Shown here: one piece after another, positions 1-5,290 of the stretch | How the letters are laid out: each line of letters starts with the position of its first letter | How positions within the stretch are numbered: the first letter of the stretch is position 1 | Assembly (NCBI GenBank): GCA_023717585.1 | Contig: JAMQPJ010000457.1 | Span: forward strand, 1-8,446 | Reading direction: 5' to 3' | Source: Thermoanaerobaculia bacterium | GTDB lineage: Bacteria > Acidobacteriota > Thermoanaerobaculia > UBA5066 | Length of the DNA stretch: 8,446 nucleotides | The notes under the pieces: model-generated | What the model saw: the letters and a program-made list of their open reading frames with translations, nothing else | The model's database searches: none | What the model was told of the DNA's origin: nothing | Program-made: the position numbers and the translations under genes

Positions 1-760
1 CGACAAGGAATGCCCCGTAGCCCGCGGCCGAGAGCGTCTCCACGTCCGCGCGGGTCCTGATGCCGCTCTCGGCGACGCGGACGACCGACGGCGGCAGCAG
101 GGCCCCGAGACGGGCCATTCCGGGCAGGTCGACGGCGAACGTCCCGAGATCGCGCGCGTTCACGCCGACGATTTCCGCGCCCACGGCCAGCGCCCGCCGG
201 ATCCCGGTCTCGTCGTGCGCCTCCACGAGGACCGCGAGGCCGCGGGAGCGCGCGGCCCGATGCAGCCGCGAGAGCGTCTCGCCGTCGAGGGCGGACTCGA
301 TGAGGAGCACCGCGTCCGCGCCGAGGGCCGCGGCGAAGTACAGCTGGACCTCGTCAACGACGAAGTCCTTCATCAGGACCGGCAGCCCCGACGCCGCCTT
401 CGCGCGGGGCAGCCACGACGGATCGCCGCCGAAGAAGTCCTGCTCGATGACGACGGACAGGGCCGACGCCCCCCCGCGCCGATAGGCGCGCGCGACGTCT
501 TCGATGCGGGCGTTGGCATCAGGCAGAAGGACGCCTGCACTTGGAGACCTGTGCTTGATCTCGGAAAGAAAAGAAGGAGGAAGGATTTGCTTAGAAAGGG
601 AATTTGGAGAGGGAGAAGAGCCCAAGGCTGCGGCGAAGCGCGCACCATCCGGCCGCGCGTCGGGCGACCCGCCACGCAGCGCTGCCGTGTACTCGCCGGC
701 CGCGATACGCCGCCGCTTCGCCGCGAGAATCTCTCCCAGAATCGATTCGCCCTTTCCCAA
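1..760 (-). CDS. trpC: Indole-3-glycerol-phosphate synthase TrpC (3' end beyond window)
   Basis: This enzyme closes the ring of CdRP, with decarboxylation, to give indole-3-glycerol phosphate, the fourth step of tryptophan synthesis; it is a cytosolic TIM barrel. I read 253 codons without a stop from a TTG at 760 to the window edge; roughly 15-20 C-terminal residues should be missing. Family motifs are in order: EIKHRSPSAG (residues 67-76, catalytic Lys69), LMKDF (Lys131, the likely general acid), LVEAH (Glu180), VNARDL (Asn201) and ESGIRT (Glu231, Ser232). The start is TTG because no ATG or GTG exists between an in-frame TAG just upstream and the conserved N-terminal ILGEILAAKR, and a purine-rich Shine-Dalgarno-like stretch precedes it. 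Between FAAAL (42-46) and EIK (67-69) it carries about ten residues more than usual family members, encoded by an AT-richer patch. Product identity is very sure; the exact start is less so. Confidence 0.95.
   Translation of the reverse strand, partial: MGKGESILGEILAAKRRRIAAGEYTAALRGGSPDARPDGARFAAALGSSPSPNSLSKQILPPSFLSEIKHRSPSAGVLLPDANARIEDVARAYRRGGASALSVVIEQDFFGGDPSWLPRAKAASGLPVLMKDFVVDEVQLYFAAALGADAVLLIESALDGETLSRLHRAARSRGLAVLVEAHDETGIRRALAVGAEIVGVNARDLGTFAVDLPGMARLGALLPPSVVRVAESGIRTRADVETLSAAGYGAFLV
555..620 (-). repeat. AT-richer repeat-like patch inside trpC
   Basis: The coding strand here is almost pure pyrimidine and much lower in GC than the flanking gene. It contains CCTTTCTAAG (590-599), one inserted T away from the CCTTCTAAG found between trpD and trpC and in hisA. 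After the core it continues with CAAATCC and a C/T-rich tract, like the unit at 810-835, which continues with GAATCC and a C/T-rich tract. It encodes a Ser/Pro-rich stretch (PNSLSKQILPPSFLS, residues 52-66) just before the first barrel strand, where homologs are shorter. The frame stays open because the core is read TCT-AAG. Shared base bias explains part of the similarity, so common origin is an inference. Confidence 0.5.
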
Positions 761-776
761 CTTCCCTTTTCCTTCT
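761..776 (-). promoter_or_regulatory. Shine-Dalgarno region deciding the TTG start of trpC
   Basis: On the coding strand, AGAAGG (771-776) lies 10 bases and AAAAGGG (764-770) lies 3 bases upstream of the TTG at 760-758. The purine-rich run supports initiation at this TTG. The in-frame TAG at 781-783, itself part of a CTTAGAAGG repeat core, prevents a longer N-terminus. Confidence 0.55.
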
Positions 777-853
777 ACCTTCTAAGCGATTCCGGATTTC
801 TTCCCTTACCCTTCTAAGGAATCCGAATCTCTTTCTTTCTCTCTCTTTCTAAA
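775..853 (+). repeat. Imperfect ~32-bp tandem repeats with TTCTAAG core
   Basis: Two clear units have TTCTAAG at 780-786 and 812-818, a spacing of 32 bases. Both are preceded by TACC or TACCC and followed by a similar block (CGATTCCGGATTTCTT versus GAATCCGAATCTCTTT). A weaker third unit has TTCTAAA at 847-853. The units are diverged and directly adjacent with no unique spacers, which argues against a CRISPR. On the coding strand the core reads CTTAGAAGG, carrying AGAAGG, a good ribosome-binding sequence. Confidence 0.6.
788..829 (-). other. Inverted repeat, possible mRNA hairpin before trpC
   Basis: Plus-strand GATTCCGGATT (788-798) and AATCCGAATC (820-829) are reverse complements apart from one bulged base, with a 21-base loop. 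In the trpD-trpC transcript this would form a roughly 10-bp stem about 28 bases upstream of the trpC start. There is no U-run after it, so it is not a standard intrinsic terminator. A role in mRNA stability or trpC translation is possible. It may simply result from the adjacent diverged repeats. Confidence 0.45.
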
Positions 854-874
854 AAGTCAAAATCTCCGGCTCCC

Positions 875-1912
875 TCACCTTGCGCCCCCCCTCGAGATCC
901 TGACGAGCCCATCGAGCGCCTCCCGCGCGTTTCCCTCGTCGATCGATCGCCCTGCCCGCGCGACGCCTTCCCGGTAGTCCGCGGCCAGGCCCGAGACGAC
1001 GAGCGCAGCAGCGGCGTTCATGAGGACGACGTCCCGCGCGTCGCGTCGGAAACCGCCGAGGATTGCGCGCAGGATCTCCGCGTTCGTGCGCGCGTCTCCG
1101 CCCTTCAGGGGGTCGGGGCTCCCCTCCTCCAGGCCGAAGTCGACGGCGGTCAGCTCGAGGAGCTCGACACGGGCGCCGTTCACGGCCGCCGCAAACGTCC
1201 GGCCGAAGGGCAGGAGCTCGTCGCCCCCGGTCTCGTGGGAGAAAACCAGCGCGCGCTCGGTGCCGAGCTCCGCGAGGGCCCCCGCGATCACGGGAACACG
1301 CTCGGGGTGATCCACTCCCACGATCTGCCGCGTGACGCCGAGAGGATTCGAAAGGGGTCCGGCGAGGTTGAATACCGTGCGGACTCCCAGCTCGCGCCGG
1401 ATCGCGCCGACCTTCTTCATCACCGGGTGGTAGAGCGGCGCGAAGAAGAACGTGACGTTCGCGCGCGTGAGCGCCTCCGCGGCGAGGCCGGGCGGCATCT
1501 CGATCTCCACGCCGAGCGCGGCGAGGACGTCGGCCGAGCCGCAGGCCGAGGAGACGGCGCGGTTCCCGTGCTTGGCGACGGGCGTTCCCGCACCCGCGAC
1601 GACGAAGGCGGCGGCGGTCGAGACGTTGAAGGTGCCGAGCCCGTCGCCCCCTGTTCCGCAGACGTCGATGGAGCGGGCGGCCAGGGCCTCGTCCACGGGG
1701 GGCCGCGTCGCGCGAGCCCGAAGAACGTCCACCGCTCCGGCCACGGCCTCGATCGTCTCGCCCCGGGCGGCCAGCGCGGAGAGGAGGCCGCCCGCGATCG
1801 CCCCGGAGACATCCTCGTCGAGAAGCGCCGACACGGCGGCCCGCGCTTCCGCGCGCGTCAGCCGCGCGCCGCGCGCCACCGCCCGGAGCGCGCGGTGGGC
1901 GGCCGTCGTCAT
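875..1912 (-). CDS. trpD: Anthranilate phosphoribosyltransferase TrpD
   Basis: This cytosolic enzyme joins anthranilate to PRPP, giving phosphoribosylanthranilate, the second step of the tryptophan pathway. The 345-residue length is normal for a monofunctional TrpD. The helical N-terminal domain (about 1-70) is followed by the phosphoribosyl-binding domain with CGTGGDGLGTFNVST (85-99), KHGNR (114-118) and FNLAGPLSNP (181-190). The Mg-binding Asp-Glu pair is Asp231-Glu232 in GGDE, and GGDARTNAE (271-279) is a further conserved segment. The ATG at 1912 overlaps the trpG stop in an ATGA. No strong Shine-Dalgarno sequence precedes it, so re-initiation after TrpG is likely. TrpG is a separate gene here, unlike the TrpGD fusion of enteric bacteria. 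The family call is very sure. Confidence 0.97.
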   Translation of the reverse strand: MTTAAHRALRAVARGARLTRAEARAAVSALLDEDVSGAIAGGLLSALAARGETIEAVAGAVDVLRARATRPPVDEALAARSIDVCGTGGDGLGTFNVSTAAAFVVAGAGTPVAKHGNRAVSSACGSADVLAALGVEIEMPPGLAAEALTRANVTFFFAPLYHPVMKKVGAIRRELGVRTVFNLAGPLSNPLGVTRQIVGVDHPERVPVIAGALAELGTERALVFSHETGGDELLPFGRTFAAAVNGARVELLELTAVDFGLEEGSPDPLKGGDARTNAEILRAILGGFRRDARDVVLMNAAAALVVSGLAADYREGVARAGRSIDEGNAREALDGLVRISRGGAR

Positions 1913-2478
1913 GCGAGCCGCCCGTCGGCGAAGTTCCTGAGGAGCCGCTCTCCCTCCACCGTGAGGATCGACTCGGGATGGAACTGCACCCCCACGAGAG
2001 GGAGGGTCCGATGGGCGAGGCCCATCACGAGCCCGCCTTCGGTCGTGGCGGTGATCCTGAGAACCTCGGGAACCGAATCCCGCTCCACGACGAGGGAGTG
2101 GTATCGCGTCGCCGTGAAAGGGCTCGGGAGCCCCGCGAAGATCCCCGTCCCCTCGTGCGCGATTTCCGAGGTCTTGCCGTGCATGAGGACCGGAGCGCGG
2201 GAGACCGTTCCGCCGAACACGGCCCCGAGGGCCTGATGGCCGAGGCAGACGCCGAGCAGCGGGATGCGGTCGTTCCGGCGGATCAGTTCGCACGAGATGC
2301 CCGCGTCTTCCGGCCGGCCCGGCCCCGGAGACACGACGAGCCGGTCCGGCTTCGCGGCGAAAACCGCGTCCACGGTGAGCGCGTCGTTTCGCACGACGCG
2401 CACGTCGCCGTCGAACATGGAGAGGACCTGGACGAGGTTGTAGGTGAAGGAGTCGTAGTTGTCGACGACGAGGATCAT
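1909..2478 (-). CDS. trpG: Anthranilate synthase glutaminase subunit TrpG
   Basis: This is a class I glutamine amidotransferase that releases ammonia from glutamine for the TrpE subunit. It has 189 residues, the usual size. Visible motifs are DNYDSFTYN (6-14), SPGPGRPEDAG (50-60), the nucleophile motif GVCLGHQALG (76-85, Cys78), MHGKTS (99-104), YHSL (126-129) and VQFHPES (164-170), giving the triad Cys78, His167 and Glu169. The start ATG at 2478 overlaps the trpE stop by four bases, so the two subunits are probably made in step. In many bacteria the same subunit also serves aminodeoxychorismate synthase for folate (PabA role). Whether that applies here cannot be seen, but the trp context makes TrpG the primary call. 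Confidence 0.96.
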   Translation of the reverse strand: MILVVDNYDSFTYNLVQVLSMFDGDVRVVRNDALTVDAVFAAKPDRLVVSPGPGRPEDAGISCELIRRNDRIPLLGVCLGHQALGAVFGGTVSRAPVLMHGKTSEIAHEGTGIFAGLPSPFTATRYHSLVVERDSVPEVLRITATTEGGLVMGLAHRTLPLVGVQFHPESILTVEGERLLRNFADGRLA

Positions 2479-3854
2479 CGGTACGTCCCCGCCTTTTCCA
2501 CGGCGCGCATGAGGGCGCGCGCCTTGTTCTCGCACTCGGTGGCTTCGGCCTCCGGGTCCGAGTCGGCGACGATGCCGGCGCCGGCCTGCACGTGGAGAAT
2601 GCCGTTCGCGACGACCGCCGTGCGGATCGCGATGGCGACGTCGAGGTTTCCGGCGAAGTCGAGGTAGCCCACCGTGCCGCCGTAGGCGCCGCGCCTCACC
2701 GGCTCGAGGTCCTCGATGATCTCCATCGCGCGTATTTTGGGCGCCCCCGTCAGCGTCCCGGCGGGAAAGGTCGCCACGAGCGCGTCGACGGCGTCCTTCC
2801 CCTCGGCGAGAACGCCGGTCACGCGCGAGGCGATGTGCATGACGTGGGAATAGCGCTCGACGCGGAAGAAGTCCTTCACACGCACGCTCCCCGCCCTCGC
2901 GACCCGGCCGATGTCGTTTCGCCCGAGATCCACGAGCATCACGTGCTCCGCGCGCTCCTTCGGATCCGCGAGGAGCTCTTTCTCCAGGGCGAGATCCTCC
3001 TCTCGCGTCGCGCCGCGCGGCCTCGTACCAGCGAGAGGGATCGTCTCGACATCCGCGCCGCCGGGGGCCGCCGCGACGCGCACGAGACGCTCGGGCGACG
3101 CTCCGAAGATCGTCCCATGCGGCGTCCTCAGGAAGTACTGGTACGGCGACGGGCTGATGGACCGGAGCGCCCGGTAGACCGCGAACGGGTCGCCGTCGAA
3201 GGGCGCGGACCACCGGCGCGACAGCACCACCTGGAACACGTCGCCCGCGCGGATGTGCTCTTTCGCGCGCCCGACGGCCGAAAGGAAAGAAGAACGGGGA
3301 GAAGATTCTTTGAAGGCAAGAGAAGAGGGCGGCTTTGAGTTCGCGTCGGGGATACGTGTGAGAGCCCGCTCCTCGAGAGCCGTCAGCCGTGCGCGCGCCT
3401 CCGCTTCCTCTTCGCGGCCGTCTTCGGCGTGCGTCACGAAGAGCAGCCGGTGCCGCACGTGGTCGAAGGCGATGACCGCATCGAAGATCCCGAACCACGC
3501 GTCCGGCAGCCCGATCGCGTCGGGTCGCTTCGCCGGGAGACGCTCGAGGCGCCGCACGGCGTCGTAGCCCGCGTACCCGACGGCGCCTCCGGTGAACGGC
3601 GGAAGATCGTCTTCCCCGCTCGCGGCCCCGTCGCGAGGCAGCGCCCTGAGGGCGGCGAACGGGTCCGTATCCCGGCCGGAGATCTCCCCCGAAGGCGAAG
3701 CGCCGAGAAACGACCAGCGCGCCACACGGTCGCCGCCCTCGACCGATTCGAGAAGAAAGCACGGCCCGTCTCCCGCGAGAAGGCCGCGCATGAGGGCCAC
3801 TGGAGTCGTGAGGTCCGCCGGCCGCTCGACCACGACGAGGCGACGGTTGCTCAC
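2475..3854 (-). CDS. trpE: Anthranilate synthase component I TrpE
   Basis: This subunit turns chorismate into anthranilate using ammonia from TrpG, the committed step of tryptophan synthesis. It has 459 residues, slightly short for the family. The N-terminal domain carries FLLESVEGG (33-41), the LLES element that binds tryptophan for feedback inhibition in studied TrpE proteins. The catalytic domain shows GDVFQVVLSRR (204-214), SPSPYQYFLR (234-243), GASPERLVR (251-259), TRPRGATREED (277-287), FPAGTLTGAPKIRAME (363-378) and AGAGIVADSDPEAE (424-437). The SPSPYQYF motif and LLES favour TrpE over PabB. I chose the GTG at 3854 because it overlaps the hisFIE stop as GTGA, matching all neighbouring junctions, and gives a standard N-terminus. 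The Shine-Dalgarno sequence is weak. The linker around residues 170-190 is encoded by an AT-richer patch. Confidence 0.96.
   Translation of the reverse strand: MSNRRLVVVERPADLTTPVALMRGLLAGDGPCFLLESVEGGDRVARWSFLGASPSGEISGRDTDPFAALRALPRDGAASGEDDLPPFTGGAVGYAGYDAVRRLERLPAKRPDAIGLPDAWFGIFDAVIAFDHVRHRLLFVTHAEDGREEEAEARARLTALEERALTRIPDANSKPPSSLAFKESSPRSSFLSAVGRAKEHIRAGDVFQVVLSRRWSAPFDGDPFAVYRALRSISPSPYQYFLRTPHGTIFGASPERLVRVAAAPGGADVETIPLAGTRPRGATREEDLALEKELLADPKERAEHVMLVDLGRNDIGRVARAGSVRVKDFFRVERYSHVMHIASRVTGVLAEGKDAVDALVATFPAGTLTGAPKIRAMEIIEDLEPVRRGAYGGTVGYLDFAGNLDVAIAIRTAVVANGILHVQAGAGIVADSDPEAEATECENKARALMRAVEKAGTYR
3280..3340 (-). repeat. AT-richer purine-rich patch in the trpE inter-domain linker
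   Basis: The plus strand here is strongly purine-rich and less GC-rich than the surrounding gene. It holds TTCTTTGAAGG (3306-3316), one mismatch from TTCTTAGAAGG in hisA (5682-5692). It encodes a Ser/Lys-rich linker (residues about 172-191) between the regulatory and catalytic parts of TrpE, where the family is variable. It could be a degenerate copy of the same short repeat, or only a relaxed linker of biased composition. Confidence 0.3.
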
Positions 3855-5290
3855 GGCTTCTTGCGCCTGGCGGCGCCGCGGCGTTCGGCGAGTTTCGCCG
3901 ACACATCGCCCGGCGCGACGCCGCGTGCGGTGAGAAGGACCGCGAGGTGATAGAGCAGATCCGCCGCCTCTCCGGCGAGGGCGTTGCCGTCGCCCGTCAC
4001 CGACGCGAGCGCCGTCTCGACGGCTTCCTCCCCCAGCTTCTGGGCGATTCGCGCGATCCCGTCGTCGAAGAGCTGGTTCGTGTAGGAGCCCGTGACCGGC
4101 GACTCCTTCCGATCCCTCACGACCGCGAAGAGGTCGGTGAGGTCGAGCCCATCGGCGCCCGCGGAGGCCGCCGGGAGGTCGAGAGCGTCGAAGCTCTCCA
4201 CACGGGTGAAGCAGGAGTCCGCTCCGGTGTGGCAGGCGGGACCCGTCGGGCGCACGTCGTAGAGCACGGCGTCGTCGTCGCAGTCGAGGGAAATCCCAGC
4301 GACCCGCTGGATGTTCCCCGAGGTCTCGCCCTTCCGCCACAGGACCTTTCGGGACCGGCTGTAGAAATGAGCGAGGCCGGTCTCGCGCGTCTTTGCGATC
4401 GCGTCGGCATTCGCCCATGCGAGCGTGAGGACCTTGCCGGTCTCAACGTCCCGCATGATCACCGGGACGAGCCCGTTCTCGTCGTAGCGGGGAAGCAGCG
4501 TGCGCGCGCGAGCCGGTGCGGGACGCACCGCGAGTCCGGCCCGCCGCATCGCCTCTTTGACCGCGCCGACCGTGAAGACCCGGTCGTGGAAGACGGACGC
4601 CGCCAGCACGGCGTCGGCGCGCCCGATGAGAACCGCCTTCGCGAAGTCGTCGAGCCGGCCCGCGCCTCCCGAGGCCACGATCGGCACGTCCACGACGGCG
4701 CGCACGGCGCGGAGCATTTCGAGGTCGAACCCCGCCTGGGTGCCGTCCGCGTCGACGGACGTGAGCAGGATCTCTCCGGCACCTGCCGCCGCCGCCGCCG
4801 CCGCCCAGGACGTCACCGTCCGGTCGACGGGGCGCCGCCCCCCATGGGTGGTCACCCGCATCACCGCGAGCCCTTTCGGATCGCGCAGCCGCTTTCCGTC
4901 GATCGCGACGACGACGCACTGCGCCCCGAACCTCTCGGCGAGGCGCGTGATGAGGGAGGGGTCCTCGACGGCGGCCGTGTTCACGGTGACACGGTCGGCG
5001 CCGGCTCTCAGGAGCGCATCCGCGTCCTCCACGGAGCGCACGCCGCCGCCGACCGTGAAGGGAATCGACAGCGCCTCGGCGACCCGCCCCACGAGGTCCA
5101 CGAGCGTCCCCCGCTTCTCGTGCGCGGCCGCGATGTCGAGAAAAGCCACCTCGTCGGCCCCCTCGGCCTCGTAGCGAGCGGCCGCCTCGACCGGATCCCC
5201 GGCGTCGCGGAGGTTCACGAACGAGACGCCCTTCACGACGCGGCCATTCGCGACGTCCAGGCACGGAATCACGCGTACGGCGAGCGTCAT
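3851..5290 (-). CDS. hisF-hisIE: HisF-HisI-HisE fusion: IGP synthase cyclase subunit with phosphoribosyl-AMP cyclohydrolase and phosphoribosyl-ATP pyrophosphatase
   Basis: One continuous 479-codon frame joins three enzymes. Residues 1 to about 252 are a complete HisF barrel: VIPCLDV (Asp12) and VVVAIDGKR (Asp131), matching the two catalytic Asp of known HisF, plus FTVGGGVRS (78-86), EILLTSVDADGT (173-184) and IVASGGAG (204-211). About 265-370 is HisI: YDENGLVPVIMRD, SRSRKVLWRKGETSGN (311-326) and zinc-ligand Cys337, Cys353 and Cys360 in CHTGADSCF. About 385-470 is HisE: GSYTNQLFDDG (401-411), KLGEEAVE (418-425) and EAADLLYHLA (441-450). They catalyse step 5 (with HisH), step 3 and step 2 of histidine synthesis. 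No stop or convincing internal start separates HisF from HisI; ATG at 4549 and GTG at 4528 have poor spacing or no Shine-Dalgarno. The ATG at 5290 follows GGGAGG (5296-5301) by five bases and overlaps hisA. Confidence 0.95.
   Translation of the reverse strand: MTLAVRVIPCLDVANGRVVKGVSFVNLRDAGDPVEAAARYEAEGADEVAFLDIAAAHEKRGTLVDLVGRVAEALSIPFTVGGGVRSVEDADALLRAGADRVTVNTAAVEDPSLITRLAERFGAQCVVVAIDGKRLRDPKGLAVMRVTTHGGRRPVDRTVTSWAAAAAAAGAGEILLTSVDADGTQAGFDLEMLRAVRAVVDVPIVASGGAGRLDDFAKAVLIGRADAVLAASVFHDRVFTVGAVKEAMRRAGLAVRPAPARARTLLPRYDENGLVPVIMRDVETGKVLTLAWANADAIAKTRETGLAHFYSRSRKVLWRKGETSGNIQRVAGISLDCDDDAVLYDVRPTGPACHTGADSCFTRVESFDALDLPAASAGADGLDLTDLFAVVRDRKESPVTGSYTNQLFDDGIARIAQKLGEEAVETALASVTGDGNALAGEAADLLYHLAVLLTARGVAPGDVSAKLAERRGAARRKKP
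4785..4805 (+). repeat. GCC trinucleotide run (7 units) in the HisF domain
   Basis: Seven perfect GCC triplets read as six GCG codons plus part of the flanking codons, giving seven consecutive alanines (residues 163-169, between SW and GAGEILLTS). Homologs have a charged helix here. The run keeps the frame, and its triplet period would allow length change by slippage without a frameshift. Confidence 0.7.

Larger units (their letters stand above)
761..874 (-). other. trpD-trpC intercistronic region, the only gene-free gap
   Basis: This 114-base gap is the only spacer in the window; all other junctions overlap by four bases. The coding strand is strongly purine-rich, and by my count 778-860 is about 40% GC, far below the genes. 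It holds tandem imperfect repeats, an inverted repeat and the trpC ribosome-binding region, described separately. I see no intact small ORF, no -35/-10 pair I would defend, and no stem followed by a U-tract that would mark a terminator. It is probably transcribed through and may uncouple or regulate trpC translation. Confidence 0.7.

Noticed and set aside
1..760. trpC as a pseudogene, because it lacks ATG or GTG and contains an AT-rich patch
   Set aside because: The frame is open for 253 codons and all expected catalytic residues are present; a TTG with a ribosome-binding region explains the start.
788..829. Intrinsic terminator between trpD and trpC
   Set aside because: The stem is only moderately GC-rich and is followed in the transcript by purines, not a U-run.
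775..853. CRISPR array
   Set aside because: Only two or three diverged units, directly adjacent with no unique spacers; better explained as degenerate tandem repeats.
1235..2667. Plus-strand frames of about 230-330 codons opposite trpD and trpG
   Set aside because: Shadows of conserved minus-strand genes with low-complexity basic translations.
3840..3870. Leader peptide or attenuator at the his/trp boundary
   Set aside because: The genes overlap by four bases and no His- or Trp-rich short ORF or alternative stem pair is seen there.
2479..3906. Long minus-strand frame upstream of the trpG start, in a different frame over trpE
   Set aside because: The Arg/Gly-rich translation shows no family motif; the real protein in this frame starts at the trpG ATG (2478).
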